DNA from: Cliona cf. orientalis
Taxonomy: Eukaryota; Porifera; Demospongiae; Clionaida; Clionaidae
DNA: 64,000 bases
Direction: 5' to 3'
Assembly (NCBI GenBank): GCA_963930775.1
Contig: OZ005699.1
Coordinates: 8,887,501-8,951,500, forward strand
The notes below the pieces were generated by a model. It was not told the DNA's origin, did not search any database, and was given only the letters and a program-made list of their open reading frames with translations. The position numbers and the translations under genes were made by a program. Shown piece after piece: positions 21,437 to 39,621 of this stretch (within the stretch, counting starts at the first letter, position 1; each line of letters opens with the position of its first letter).

Positions 21437-24400
21437 AAGCAGTTCAGTTAGCATTCACTTTCAGGAGAATTCTTTGCCTGTGTAGTAGTTTGCATTGCTA
21501 CCAGGCAAATAGGTCAAAGTTCATTCCCGAGCCTGTTTCCACATGCTTGTATTATTAAAAGTGAGCGCTATTCAGAACTTTGAGCAGAGTGCTAGCTAAA
21601 TTTCATGAATATAGTTTTCAATTGTATCATGAAAGCAGGCTCAGTATTGGTCCGGCAGCCGCCGGATCTGCCGGACCTGTTCCTACGCCCCTAATTGAGT
21701 AGCCCATGTCCTACCACTTCATGATCACCCTCCACAGTTTGTACATGCTCGCGTGCTTGCAATTCTATATAATATAGGTATATAGTAATACATTCATTCA
21801 TACTGCAGTGACACCCTTTGATCCAGACAGTCCATTTACCAGGAGAGCCTTGTCTTTACTGGAATCAGCTGCTGGTATCCCAGTGATGTCAACACTGAGT
21901 GACTACACTCATCACATTCAGAGCATCCTTGGTCTGACATCGACAATGATCATTAATGATCTGAATATACTGTTAAACAAGTGGACAAGCGATATACAGT
22001 GGCCATCTCCATCATGGCGAAATCTTTTCCTGATTATTCGTCTCCTCCACCAGGATGAGCTAGCCCAGAGGATGGAGACTTACCTCAGTGCCGGAGCAAC
22101 AGAGGATCTCTCTCCTACTAGAGGAAAACAAGGTGAGCTGGGGGGAATAGTGTCAGCTGTAGCTACTCTCATTGCATGTGCGTGTGTGCTGTGTTCTAGG
22201 AGATGAAGAAGTGGATGAGCAGATACGGTCGAGAGATGACGTGATTTTTCAATTGAAGCAGCAAATGGCTACACAACAGCAGAGGATTTCTGACATTGAG
22301 CATAGAAACAAAGAGCTTGAAGAACTATCACAAATATCAATCAAGGAAGAAAGTATGCCCATTTACCAATAATAGCCTTTGCTCACTTATTCGGCGTATA
22401 TTATTATGTATGTGTACATAATACCAAGGGCTTAATCTATAAGCCCTTGATAATACCCAAATTATGTGTATGTGCATAATATACAACGAAAAATATTTTT
22501 CAGAGCGACAATTTTCTTATATAGTCCGTGTCATTACATGAGGGCATGGATACACGTCTTGGAAGTGCCCGGTTGCTATGAACGCGCGGCGCGGGCGGAG
22601 AGAAAGTCCGCACTACAAGGCTCAGTATAGTGGCCCAGAGGGACACTCCGAATCTGACATACGAAGCTAAAAATATCGGATATCGCGGTATCGTTTCCGA
22701 AATCCGAGATACAGTAAAATGATCTAAATATCGGATCTCGGATCTCGGACTTCGGGACGTTACAAGCGAAAATATCGGATCTCGGACTTCGGGAGTAACT
22801 GTTAGTTATTGATTATTAGTAACGGTTGAATGGAGCCACTGAGCTGGTAGAGCTGAGGGGGTGCTCAAGCCCTCTGAACCCACTGGCCCCCTCTTCGGTC
22901 CTTAATTCACGGTATCTTTAGTAGCTACCGCTGATACATAGACCAGCTATAAAAGAAAAGGGGAGTGGCATGCATGGGAACGAGGGTAATAATTTATATA
23001 ACTTAGTGGCTATTTTTACCGCACCGTAAATGGCGGCAGCGTAACAGGGTTTGGGTTTGGGTGGGGTTTTAGGGTTTTAGTAGGGGTTTGGGCTACATGG
23101 TGAAGTCTAGAGCTTGCTGCAGAGCTTCGCTGAAGAGATACGAGCCGATCTTAAATGCGCATGCGTGAACGCGTTGCATAGTGAATGTATTGACTTCCTG
23201 CCGTAAAAATAGCAACGGCGTTTATATAATGACCATCTAGAGTTGGAGCCATCTGATCAACACAGTTTCTGCCAGCTCGGAAGTCGGACTTCGGAGTATA
23301 ATAAGCAGGATTTGGAATGCGGATTTCGGAGTATTTAATTGAATTTGTACCATGGTTGTAACATTCTGACCAATCAGATTGATTTATAGAAGGTGTCTAA
23401 ATAAAATAGACACCTCCTAGGAGGTGTCTATCTAGATAGACACCTACCTCTGAGGCTATGAAATTTTACATGATCATGCCTGCTAGGGTAGTTATAGCAT
23501 CTTTTGTTAGTGAAAGAGATAAAGTACAGAGCTCTAGTGCTATGCAGAGTACTCTATGCAGATGATTAGTGGGCAGGTCTTACTGCGTTAATTGAATGGG
23601 TGGAGCGAATGATTTGCCAAGTCAGCAGTAGTAAAAAAAACTGAGCTGCACTCTGATTACCTCGAGTTAAAATCAAGATAGCGATGACATGGCAGGCCTT
23701 TTATACGCAGAGACGATAGTATTGTGGTTCTGAATGTCAAGGAAGAAGCTCGAGTTGGACAGAAAACGGCGTCGGCTCACTATGCATCGATGTCCAGCGT
23801 CGACTCGATCGATGACGATGGTTTGAACTGTTGCTAGGTACGCGCTCGAACCTTTTATGGCCGGCGCTGTAGTTGCTAGGCCATAGATACGTTGTCAGGA
23901 CCACGTAGCCCATGGTACAAGTCGGTTACATCACTCGGTTCGGTCTCTACGCGATTTACACAGCCTCGGGCCTCCGGCCCTCGGTGTGTAAATCCCGTAG
24001 AGACCTCCACCTCGTGATGTAACCTATACTAGTATTAAAGTAGGATTTCGGAGCCGTAAATTTAGAAACTCGGACTTCGGAACTCGAACTTCGGTCCTTA
24101 ATGAGCGCCAATATAATTCGGAACTCGGACTTCAGAATTAGAATTTGGAGTGCGTTCAAACCATTGCCGAACTTGGACCGTAACAGGATAGCCTACAGTG
24201 TGCTAACTTACTTGTGGCATCATTGCATGCGCAACTATCCACTGTCATCAACAGGGGCAGAACAAGTATATTGAAAGTGGTGGGGTTTAGAAGTTGCGCG
24301 CGTAAGCGCGCGGCGAAAATTTTGGGTTTGCCACGCCCACTTTTGGAGTTTGAAGGATACAAAATTAATATATAATAGTTAGAGACCAAGTCCAAGGTCT

Positions 24401-27400
24401 CTACGCATTTTAAGAGACCCGAAGGCCCGAGGCTGTAGCATCCCGAGCGAAGCGAGGGTGCTACTAAGGGCCTGAGGGTCTCTTAAAAGCGTAGAGACCA
24501 TTGGACGAGGTCTCTAACTGGTTTAGAATATAGCAACTGTAACCGTGGTAGTTGACCTGAGGACTAGGCTACTGTTGCACTGTGCATCTTTCTTTGCCCT
24601 TGGCTATACTTGTAGGTCTCTATGAAACTTGTAGGTCTCTATGAGAAATAGAGACCTCTGAGTGTCCAATCAGATCACAGTATTTGTTACAACTATATTC
24701 TAAACACGTATAGGTTACATCACGAGGTGGAGGTCTCTACGGGATTTACACACCGAGGGCCGGAGGCCCGAGGCTGTGTAAATCGCGTAGAGACCGAACC
24801 GAGTGATGTAACCGACTTGTACCATGGGCTACGTGGTCCTGACAACGTATCTATGGCCTAGCAACTACAGCGCCGGCCATAAAAGGTTCGAGCGCGTACC
24901 TAGCAACAGTTCAAACCATCGTCATCGATCGAGTCGACGCTGGACATCGATGCATAGTGAGCCGACGCCGTTTTCTGTCCAACTCGAGCTTCTTCCTTGA
25001 CATTCAGAACCACAATACTATCGTCTCTGCGTATAAAAGGCCTGCCATGTCATCGCTATCTTGATTTTAACTCGAGGTAATCAGAGTGCAGCTCAGTTTT
25101 TTTACTACTGCTGACTTGGCAAATCATTCGCTCCACCCATTCAATTAACGCAGTAAGACCTGCCCACTAATCATCTGCATAGAGTACTCTGCATAGCACT
25201 AGAGCTCTGTACTTTATCTCTTTCACTAACAAAAGATGCTATAACTACCCTAGCAGGCATGATCATGTAAAATTTCATAGCCTCAGAGGTAGGTGTCTAT
25301 CTAGATAGACACCTCCTAGGAGGTGTCTATTTTATTTAGACACCTTCTATATAATAGTTAGAGACCAAGTCCAAGGTCTCTACGCATTTTAAGAGACCCG
25401 AAGGCCCGAGGCTGTAGCATCCCGAGCGAAGCGAGGGTGCTACTAAGGGCCTGAGGGTCTCTTAAAAGCGTAGAGACCATTGGACGAGGTCTCTAACTGG
25501 TTTAGAATATAGCAACTGTAACCGTGGTAGTTGACCTGAGGACTAGGCTACTGTTGCACTGTGCATCTTTCTTTGCCCTTGGCTATACTTGTAGGTCTCT
25601 ATGAAACTTGTAGGTCTCTATGAGAACTTGTAGGTCTCTATGAAAACTTGTAGGTCTCTATGAGAAATAGAGACCTCTGAGTGTCCAATCAGATCACAGT
25701 ATTTGTTACAACTATATTCTAAAAATCAATCTGATTGGTCAGAATGTTACAACCATGGTACAAATGCATATAAAATTACTCTAAGTGTGCCTTCGTTCTG
25801 TATTATGTGGTGACGCTGATTATGCAAAACTAATCGCGCTTGACGATCCCGTACCACATTCGTTAAACGAGTGATGCAGAGTGGTGGGGCTATGCCCCCA
25901 TGCCCTGAGAAGTGGTGGGGCTATATATAGCCCCACCGTCTGTGCTGCCCTTGATCAATATCAATATCATAGGCTTGTACAGTTGCTGTAGCTATGGCCA
26001 CACTCTCGCTGTTACTCCCGAAGTCCGAGATCCGATATCCAGGTCATTTTACCGTATCTCGCCTCTGCAACCGCTTCCATCTGCGCATGCGCACGTTACT
26101 AATGGGCTATGTTTGTGAGCATGTACTCTGTAACTGTTATTAAATACATGATCATGCATGCTAGCCACATTATCCCATGATTGTGACATTAAACATACTT
26201 GTGTATTTTGAAAATTAACAACTCCATATGGAATCATTGAACTGCACTATAATATTATAATCCATAGAACAACTAGATCGCTGCATCATGACTACTAGAC
26301 GTGCAAGGTGAGAGATACAATTATACCTAAACATTATTGGAGTTCACGTAATACTTTCACTACATAGACGGGTACAACTATTAGGATCTGACCATCCACG
26401 ACGCAGTCCTCGTTTGAGCCAGCATTATAGTAGTCAACCACCAGAAATGATTTCTTCTCATCCTCTAGTTCAGTCTCGACGATGTCTCAGACCAAGTGCT
26501 AATGTAGAACCTGCCAGTATTCTTGATGAGAGTGGTCAAAGTGTTCTTCCATGTTTTTATGGAGATGTGCCAGAACAGCCTGTAAAGGAAGCTGATGGTC
26601 CATTGCACAGCCATACCTTACAGCACGGTTTGCTAGAGCACCTCTATGGTATGTGAGTAACTGGGTGACATAAATTTATAGTTTCTCATTCCTGCCTACC
26701 GTACCTGTTCTAATTAAGGCGCCTCTCTAATATCAAACCCAAACCCAAACCGAGGCAGAAGTGAGATAGGTGAGATACCTCACCTATCTCACTTCTGCCT
26801 CTATCACCATCCGTTTTTACCCGATTGCCTGGAAATAATGTACAAATACAAGATACTCAGTACTATCGAGATATTGTCAGCTGTACATGTAAGTATACCG
26901 GTACTGCTATACAGAAACTAAGATTCATTCATTCAGGATTCATGACATTGCAATGTACTAGTTGCTAATTAATATTATACATAACCAGCCAGTTAAGGTA
27001 TGCTTTGTATTGGGTAGGGCTTGTAGAAGATGATACTATACTGTTTGTACATGAAGAGAAGCCAGTTGCTCTCCTTCCTGGCGTGAAAACAGAGCTCGAA
27101 GAGGAACCACTTACTCTTGAAGAACAACAAGAACATGTTCTCCTTTCAGTGAAGAGGGAGATCCAAGAAGAAGCTGTCCCAGTGACCAAAGCTGAGATAA
27201 CATCTGCTCAACCCACTACTGGTATGTCATCTCATTCTATCACTGCAATAGTTTGTGGAGCTAGCTACATGTCCACAGCCACCTGGAACTTGCGTGGTGT
27301 AGAAGTGTGTGGAGAAATGACTGTGGTGGTCCATTCTTCTCATGGTCAGCAAATCCCATGGCCTGGCTATGGCCTGAGGCTCAACATCCCTAAGGGCTGT

Positions 27401-28964
27401 CTGCCAGCAGGCATGGAGCAGTGCACCATCAACATCAAGGCCTCTCTAGCTGGCCAGTATGAGTTCCCTGAGAACTCCCATCTGGTCAGTGCCATCTTCT
27501 GGCTGCGCTGTGAGGATGTATGCAAGTTCACTAAACCAATCACAGTGGAGATCCAGCACTGTGCTAAGTCAGAGAATATTACTAATCTAAGCTTTGTTCG
27601 AGCTGTTTGCAGTCAGAAACAGCTCCCCTACACCTTCAAACAACTGCCAGGGGGTAACTTCACCAGCCACAGCTCCTATGGAGTCATTGAACTGAACAGT
27701 TTCTCTGGAGTGGGAGTAACACAAGAGGGGTCAGAGGACAGGGAATACTGTTCAAGAATTTTTTACATGCCTTCAAGTCATGAAGTACCTGAAAATCGCG
27801 AAATACAATTTGTGGTGACCTGGAACGAGGAGACCCATCTAACAGTGAGAAATTTTCTATAGATAAGAATTATTATAATTATTATTATAGCTCATAATTT
27901 ATTGTTGCTTTGTATACATGACTTACGTAGGTGATAAAAAATGAATATAATGAGAAAGGTGCTCTAGTTGGCCCTCACCAACCAGTAAAATTTGAGGCAG
28001 ATGCCATCTCCCTGGACATTCCCATGGAGGGCCTCTCTATCAATGGCTGGAAAATCACACCACTGATACGTCCTGTGGTGAGTTCTTGTGTACACCATAT
28101 CCACCCAGCATAGCAACCAACTTCCCTCACTGGCTTCAACCTCAGGTGACCAAGGAGCAGGTGGACAAGTTTGAACAGGGCAAGTTGACTCCATGCTGCC
28201 AATTATTTGCTGAAGTTTCTGGAAAAAAGAAAAAGGTCCCAAGTTTAAAACATCAAGTCAATCTGATAGGAGCAAAGTATCCTAACAATGTCTTTGTCAT
28301 CAACCTTCCTGCTGGAGGTACGTGTAAATACACATTACTTCAAGTGTTGTACTCACTATATTATTATATTAAACCATTACGAATGATTATACAGACGCCT
28401 CGCGCCTTCAAGAGAGATTACAGACATCTAGAGACCTAAATGCAGGTACACTATCTCAGTTACTTATTTACAATAATAATTATTATAGTGATTACTAATT
28501 CCAGGTCCTCCACCCATCAAGAGAAGTCGATTGCTTTGCAATGATTCATTTTCTAGTGACCTCAGTCTAAGTCAGATGTCATACGAATCAGATAATACAA
28601 CTAACACTGCAGTGGCTACTGGATTGGATACTAAACTAAGTACAATGCAAATTAATACTCCTGTGCTTTCTGACATCAAGCTTTCTTTGTTTCAGACCTC
28701 AATTCAGACCATTTCAAAGTCACCCAATACCTACAAAATCTCGATGAGAATCACATTTATACAGTGGGAGGAGCTCTGGGACTCTCTTATAGCACACTGC
28801 ATAAGATGACCAAGTACTCTGATGAGATAGTCGCAGCCTGGCTGAGGAAGGAGGACCGTGTGATGAATATGAGTGGAGAGCCAACATGGAGGAGTCTGGT
28901 GGAGGCACTCAGGAAAATAGGGCAAGAAGGAATTGCTAGAAATATTGAGGAGAAAGAAAGCTGA
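19917..28964 (+). CDS. Kelch / Death-like / ZU5-UPA / Death protein, paralogue B
   Basis: Exons 19917-19934, 19996-20881, 21809-22132, 22200-22352, 27027-27844, 27931-28077, 28146-28317, 28395-28445, 28505-28639, 28696-28964; joined frame 990 residues, same domain order and intron positions as gene A. The Kelch and ZU5 parts are close to A. The linker keeps VKTE and VKRE but loses two SUMO-type Lys (LEEE, IQEE). The C-terminal Death domain (from 28696) is very different from that of A. Intron 4 (22353-27026) is 4.7 kb against 92 bp in A, because of a repeat nest. Two possible alternative first exons inside it (26288-26307, 26368-26648) join in frame to the ZU5 exon. Whether the full-length form is still spliced across the nest cannot be told from sequence. 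Confidence 0.8.
20913..21239. mobile_element. hAT-type MITE in intron 2 of gene B
   Basis: Termini CAGGGGCGGAGAA and TTCTCCGCCCTTG are inverted repeats of hAT style. The interior has poly-G and poly-C runs that mirror each other. No clear target duplication. Confidence 0.55.
21402..21439 (+). repeat. Poly-C then poly-A run
   Basis: About 24 C followed by 12 A in intron 2 of gene B; probably the tail or core of an old element. Confidence 0.6.
22660..24155. repeat. Degenerate TCGGA-rich repeat (R), interrupted
   Basis: Repeats of ATCGGATCTCGGACTTCGGG-like units at 22670-22800, 23276-23340 and 24040-24155, with an inverted stretch at about 26015-26065. They form the host sequence into which the F and X elements are inserted. 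Confidence 0.6.
23344..24028 (+). mobile_element. Hairpin-ended element F, copy 1
   Basis: Runs from TTTGTACCATGG to GATGTAACCTATA, about 685 bp. It contains a 20-bp palindrome around CTCCTAGGAG, a 24-bp palindrome around TATCTAGATA, and a terminal hairpin (about 23924-24024) with stem GGTTACATCAC and a GGGCCTCCGGCCC-like core. A nearly identical copy lies inverted at 24709-25764. No coding capacity. Confidence 0.75.
24371..24704 (+). mobile_element. Hairpin-cored repeat E2, copy 1
   Basis: The left half (24378-24520) folds into a long stem built on AGAGACC / GGTCTCT, with the mirror-symmetric core CCCGAGCGAAGCGAGGG in the loop region. The right half has two tandem units like CTTGTAGGTCTCTATGA and ends CCAATCAGATCACAG then TTGTTACAACTAT. 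Confidence 0.75.
24709..25764 (-). mobile_element. Element F, copy 2 (inverted, interrupted by E2)
   Basis: Reverse complement of 23344-24028 at near-100% identity by eye (for example 7 against 8 A in one run). It is split by an E2 insertion near 25351-25721. Together with copy 1 it makes a large inverted repeat with a 680-bp spacer. Confidence 0.8.
25351..25721 (-). mobile_element. Hairpin-cored repeat E2, copy 2
   Basis: Same sequence as 24371-24704 but with four instead of two tandem CTTGTAGGTCTCTATGA units; inserted in F copy 2 at CCTTCTATA. The strand given refers to its host F copy; E2 itself reads in the same direction as copy 1. Confidence 0.75.
26083..26096. promoter_or_regulatory. 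NRF1-like palindrome before alternative first exon
   Basis: CTGCGCATGCGCAC about 195 bp upstream of the ATG at 26288, in intron 4 of gene B. The spacing matches that seen at two gene starts in this window. Confidence 0.45.
26288..26648 (+). CDS. Candidate alternative first exons of gene B
   Basis: ATG exon 26288-26307 (GTGAGA donor) and exon 26368-26648 (TAG acceptor, GTATGT donor) give 100 codons starting MTTRRAR. They end in phase 1, exactly what the ZU5 exon at 27027 requires. The product would be a basic, Ser/Arg/Pro-rich N-terminus (RRSPRLSQ) joined to the SUMO-motif linker, ZU5, UPA and Death, without Kelch. An unrelated gene start is the alternative. Confidence 0.5.
26752..26801. repeat. 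Perfect 22-bp hairpin with 6-base loop
   Basis: Arms 26752-26773 and 26780-26801 are exact reverse complements, built around AGTGAGATAGG and CCTATCTCACT. It lies in intron 4 of gene B, 225 bp before the ZU5 exon. Confidence 0.85.
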
Positions 28965-29200
28965 TTTAATAATATTATACATGTAGCTAGGTTGTATCAA
29001 ATTTTTCATCTATCAATTTTGTGTACGTGCATTCTGCGCATGCGTAGTCTCGTTCGTTGAACAAGGAGCTATTGTTAGGAAATGGTCGTCACTTGCACTG
29101 ATGTCCCACGTGTGTAAAGGTGTTGTGGATGATATCTCTTTTCACCAGGACGCCTCGGTATTATATTTGATACTCTGGTACCGATACTGCAACAGCGAAT
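28965..29200. other. Spacer with PRPF40 promoter
   Basis: 236 bp. An NRF1-like TGCGCATGCGTA at about 29034-29045 lies roughly 160 bp upstream of the PRPF40 ATG. Confidence 0.5.
29034..29045. promoter_or_regulatory. NRF1-like site upstream of PRPF40
   Basis: CTGCGCATGCGTAG, one mismatch from the palindrome, about 155 bp before the start codon. Confidence 0.45.
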
Positions 29201-37211
<8,011 letters not shown>

Positions 37212-37725
37212 CATGTTTGTAACCATAGCAACCACATCTGTTAGGATATCAAACACTTTTCACGTATATTATTGTTACACTGTTCTTGCATCTTTCTCAC
37301 TCACTTTCACGACAGAATAAAAAAATTATGAATTTTGTTATTGTACCACTCCCTTTGTGCTGTACTGAAGAAGCACTGTGATTAATATTTAAGGTATACC
37401 CCTCTTTATTTGTAAAATTACTGCACGGGGTAATTTTCACAATAATTAATTTTTATCAGAAACTAATACATGTATATTATTATACTAGCAGTCTCAGTAG
37501 CCTTGTCCCCAGTCACCCCAATCTTTCTCTTGCATAAGATCGGAGATGAGGCATGTGAGGCTACAATCTAGAACATTAATCTTAAGGGGCTGGGCATTAC
37601 TGTAGGCAGATTCCCATTCCGATCCGGGATCTAGAATGTGACGCGGAAGCCAGCTGAGTTTTAATGCACCACACCTATGTATACATGACCTCCTGCATAA
37701 TATTATAAATTAAGTGTATCTGGTC
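37212..37725. other. Spacer between PRPF40 and the MFS gene
   Basis: 514 bp with AATAAA at 37316-37321 serving PRPF40 and, presumably, the MFS promoter. No repeat or gene recognised. Confidence 0.5.
37316..37321 (+). terminator. Candidate poly(A) signal of PRPF40
   Basis: AATAAA 105 bp after the stop. Confidence 0.5.
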
Positions 37726-39261
37726 ATGGACGATGTGAACGAGAAGACAGGTCTTATTTCCAACCAAACGCGGCAGCACCAGCTGTCGGATCTCAGCGTG
37801 GATGATACAGGAGTGCCCGGATCTTCGCTCGATCACGGTATCATCTCTCAGGTTGAAAAACAGCAGAACACGACCAGAAAGATCACAGCAGATGACGTAC
37901 TCAATTTCGTCGGTTTCGGGCCGTTTCAAGTCATGGCAATGATCCTGGCTGGATTCACGTATTTTGCGTATGGCGTGGACGCTTCCATATTCATCTACAT
38001 TGGCGAAAGTGTCCGTGCACAGTGGAATCTAACGGACACAGAGTATGCTGCCATGCCTGCATCAGCATGCTTGCCGAACGTAGTCGGAGCATTTCTCTTT
38101 AGCTACCTCACCGATAGATTTGGAAGGGTGTGGCCGTACGCCATTTGTATGATTTGGATCGGCGTGTTCAGCATTGCGTCCGCATTCGCCAATAGCTTCC
38201 CTCTTCTCATTGTGCTGCGTTGCGGAGCAAGTTTGGCAATCGGAGCGGTAGCCGGACTCACTTTTCCGACTCTAATAGAATTTCTACCGGTTCAGAATCG
38301 AGGGAAGGCGAGTATTCTCAACGGTCTCGTAGGAATCTCTGGTCTCAGTGTGTCCTGTGGTCTCGCCTGGTGGCTAATTCCCACTTATCCCAACATCGGA
38401 TGGCGATACTACATTATGGCAAGTGGCGTTCCTTCGGTGATAGTCGGATTTTGTAGACTTTTACTTTACGTCGAATCTCCTCGATATCTCATGGCAAGGG
38501 ATAGGAAGAGCGAAGCATGGAATGTATTTAAGACTATGGCCAGGATCAATTGTAAAGATATTAATTCCTTTTCTTCCAAGGAGAATTTCTGCAGTAATTT
38601 CTCCCTAAACGAGAGTCACTGTGAACACACAAAGAAAATTAGAAACAGATTCATAATCTTGCAATTGTTGGAGATTTTTAGAAAGCGGTATCTCAGAAGA
38701 ACCATTCCACTCAGCATCGTGATTATGACTGAGTCCATCGGGTACTACACTTCACAACTGTTTCTCATCGATTTTTTGAAGAAAATCGGTGCTGATCCCT
38801 ACTTTACGGTCCTCTCCCTCACACTAGCCCAGATACCTGGATTTCTGCTAATGGCGATTATAGTAGAATGGCCTCGTGTAGGAAGGCTCAACACTTTCCG
38901 ATTCTTCTCAGTTCTATCCATGATCTTTTTCTTCCTGTTTGCCTTCATTCAGACTACCGTATCGATACCGGTTTTTCTGATCCTAATCTACTTCAGCGCC
39001 GCCCCAAATCTTGGTCTTCTCTATACTTACGTATCTGAAGCCTACCCCACTACGATTCGTGCAATAAGCACATCGTATTTCTACATCATTCAAGCTCTTT
39101 CTTACATGTGTGGAGCTTTTATTTCTGGCACTGTGGAAGATCTCCCCCAGACGTGGTTGTATCCTGTGGTCTATGCTTGTGTGTTCTTTGTTCAGCTACT
39201 AGCCGGGCTGGTACTAAACCACGAAACCTATGGAAGAAGACTGCAAGACACTTTGGATTGA
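37726..39261 (+). CDS. MFS transporter, SV2/SLC22-like, intronless
   Basis: Single exon of 511 residues from the ATG at 37726 (an upstream in-frame GTG at 37714 is not needed). The pattern is twelve hydrophobic segments with a hydrophilic N-terminus of about 55 residues and a large cytosolic loop in the middle. MFS motif A is seen as YLTDRFGRVW after TM2; ESPRYLMARDRKSEAW follows TM6; SEAYPTTIRA lies before TM11, as in SV2, SVOP and SLC22 members. It should move a small organic solute across plasma or vesicle membrane; substrate unknown. AATAAA follows at 39290-39295. The lack of introns suggests retroposition or ancestral intron loss. Confidence 0.88.
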   Translation: MDDVNEKTGLISNQTRQHQLSDLSVDDTGVPGSSLDHGIISQVEKQQNTTRKITADDVLNFVGFGPFQVMAMILAGFTYFAYGVDASIFIYIGESVRAQWNLTDTEYAAMPASACLPNVVGAFLFSYLTDRFGRVWPYAICMIWIGVFSIASAFANSFPLLIVLRCGASLAIGAVAGLTFPTLIEFLPVQNRGKASILNGLVGISGLSVSCGLAWWLIPTYPNIGWRYYIMASGVPSVIVGFCRLLLYVESPRYLMARDRKSEAWNVFKTMARINCKDINSFSSKENFCSNFSLNESHCEHTKKIRNRFIILQLLEIFRKRYLRRTIPLSIVIMTESIGYYTSQLFLIDFLKKIGADPYFTVLSLTLAQIPGFLLMAIIVEWPRVGRLNTFRFFSVLSMIFFFLFAFIQTTVSIPVFLILIYFSAAPNLGLLYTYVSEAYPTTIRAISTSYFYIIQALSYMCGAFISGTVEDLPQTWLYPVVYACVFFVQLLAGLVLNHETYGRRLQDTLD

Positions 39262-39621
39262 TTCTGTGGTTGTCATTTTAATGTTAGATAATAAATTCTG
39301 TCAAGCATTTGACGTAAAATCAGTGGTATTTGTATAATTAATCATGAGACCTCGATAGGCCTAGCTATCAATCAGATCTACATGAACTGTGCAGCAATAC
39401 ATGTACTGTACATGTATGTGGCACGTGGCTAGGCTTGGAATTTGAATCGCGCCACTGACCGCGAGATTGGCGGCGCGCGCAGCCGGCCGGATGTCAGGTG
39501 GTCATATCATGTGATCGTTATAAAGGTCAAAGTTCACCAACGGTGAAGGGGAGGGCCACTCGTAATCTCATCTTCAGGCTTGAGAAAGCATTAAAGAGAG
39601 AGAGATTAATAGAGAGACGCC
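39262..39621. other. Spacer with VPS45 promoter
   Basis: 360 bp: AATAAA at 39290-39295 for the MFS gene, then a GC-rich patch (39460-39490, GGCGGCGCGCGCAGCCGGCC) about 140 bp before the VPS45 ATG, likely promoter DNA. Confidence 0.5.

Larger units (their letters stand above)
24252..25953. mobile_element. Composite element X carrying F and E2 copies
   Basis: Outer ends CAGGGGCAG and CTGCCCTTG are inverted, with ATCAA repeated outside (24247-24251, 25954-25958). Inside are E2 copy 1, inverted F copy 2 and E2 copy 2 nested in F. The ends are short, so the boundary call is tentative. Confidence 0.5.

Noticed and set aside
37714..37725. GTG start four codons upstream in the MFS gene
   Set aside because: Nuclear animal genes start at AUG; the ATG at 37726 fits.
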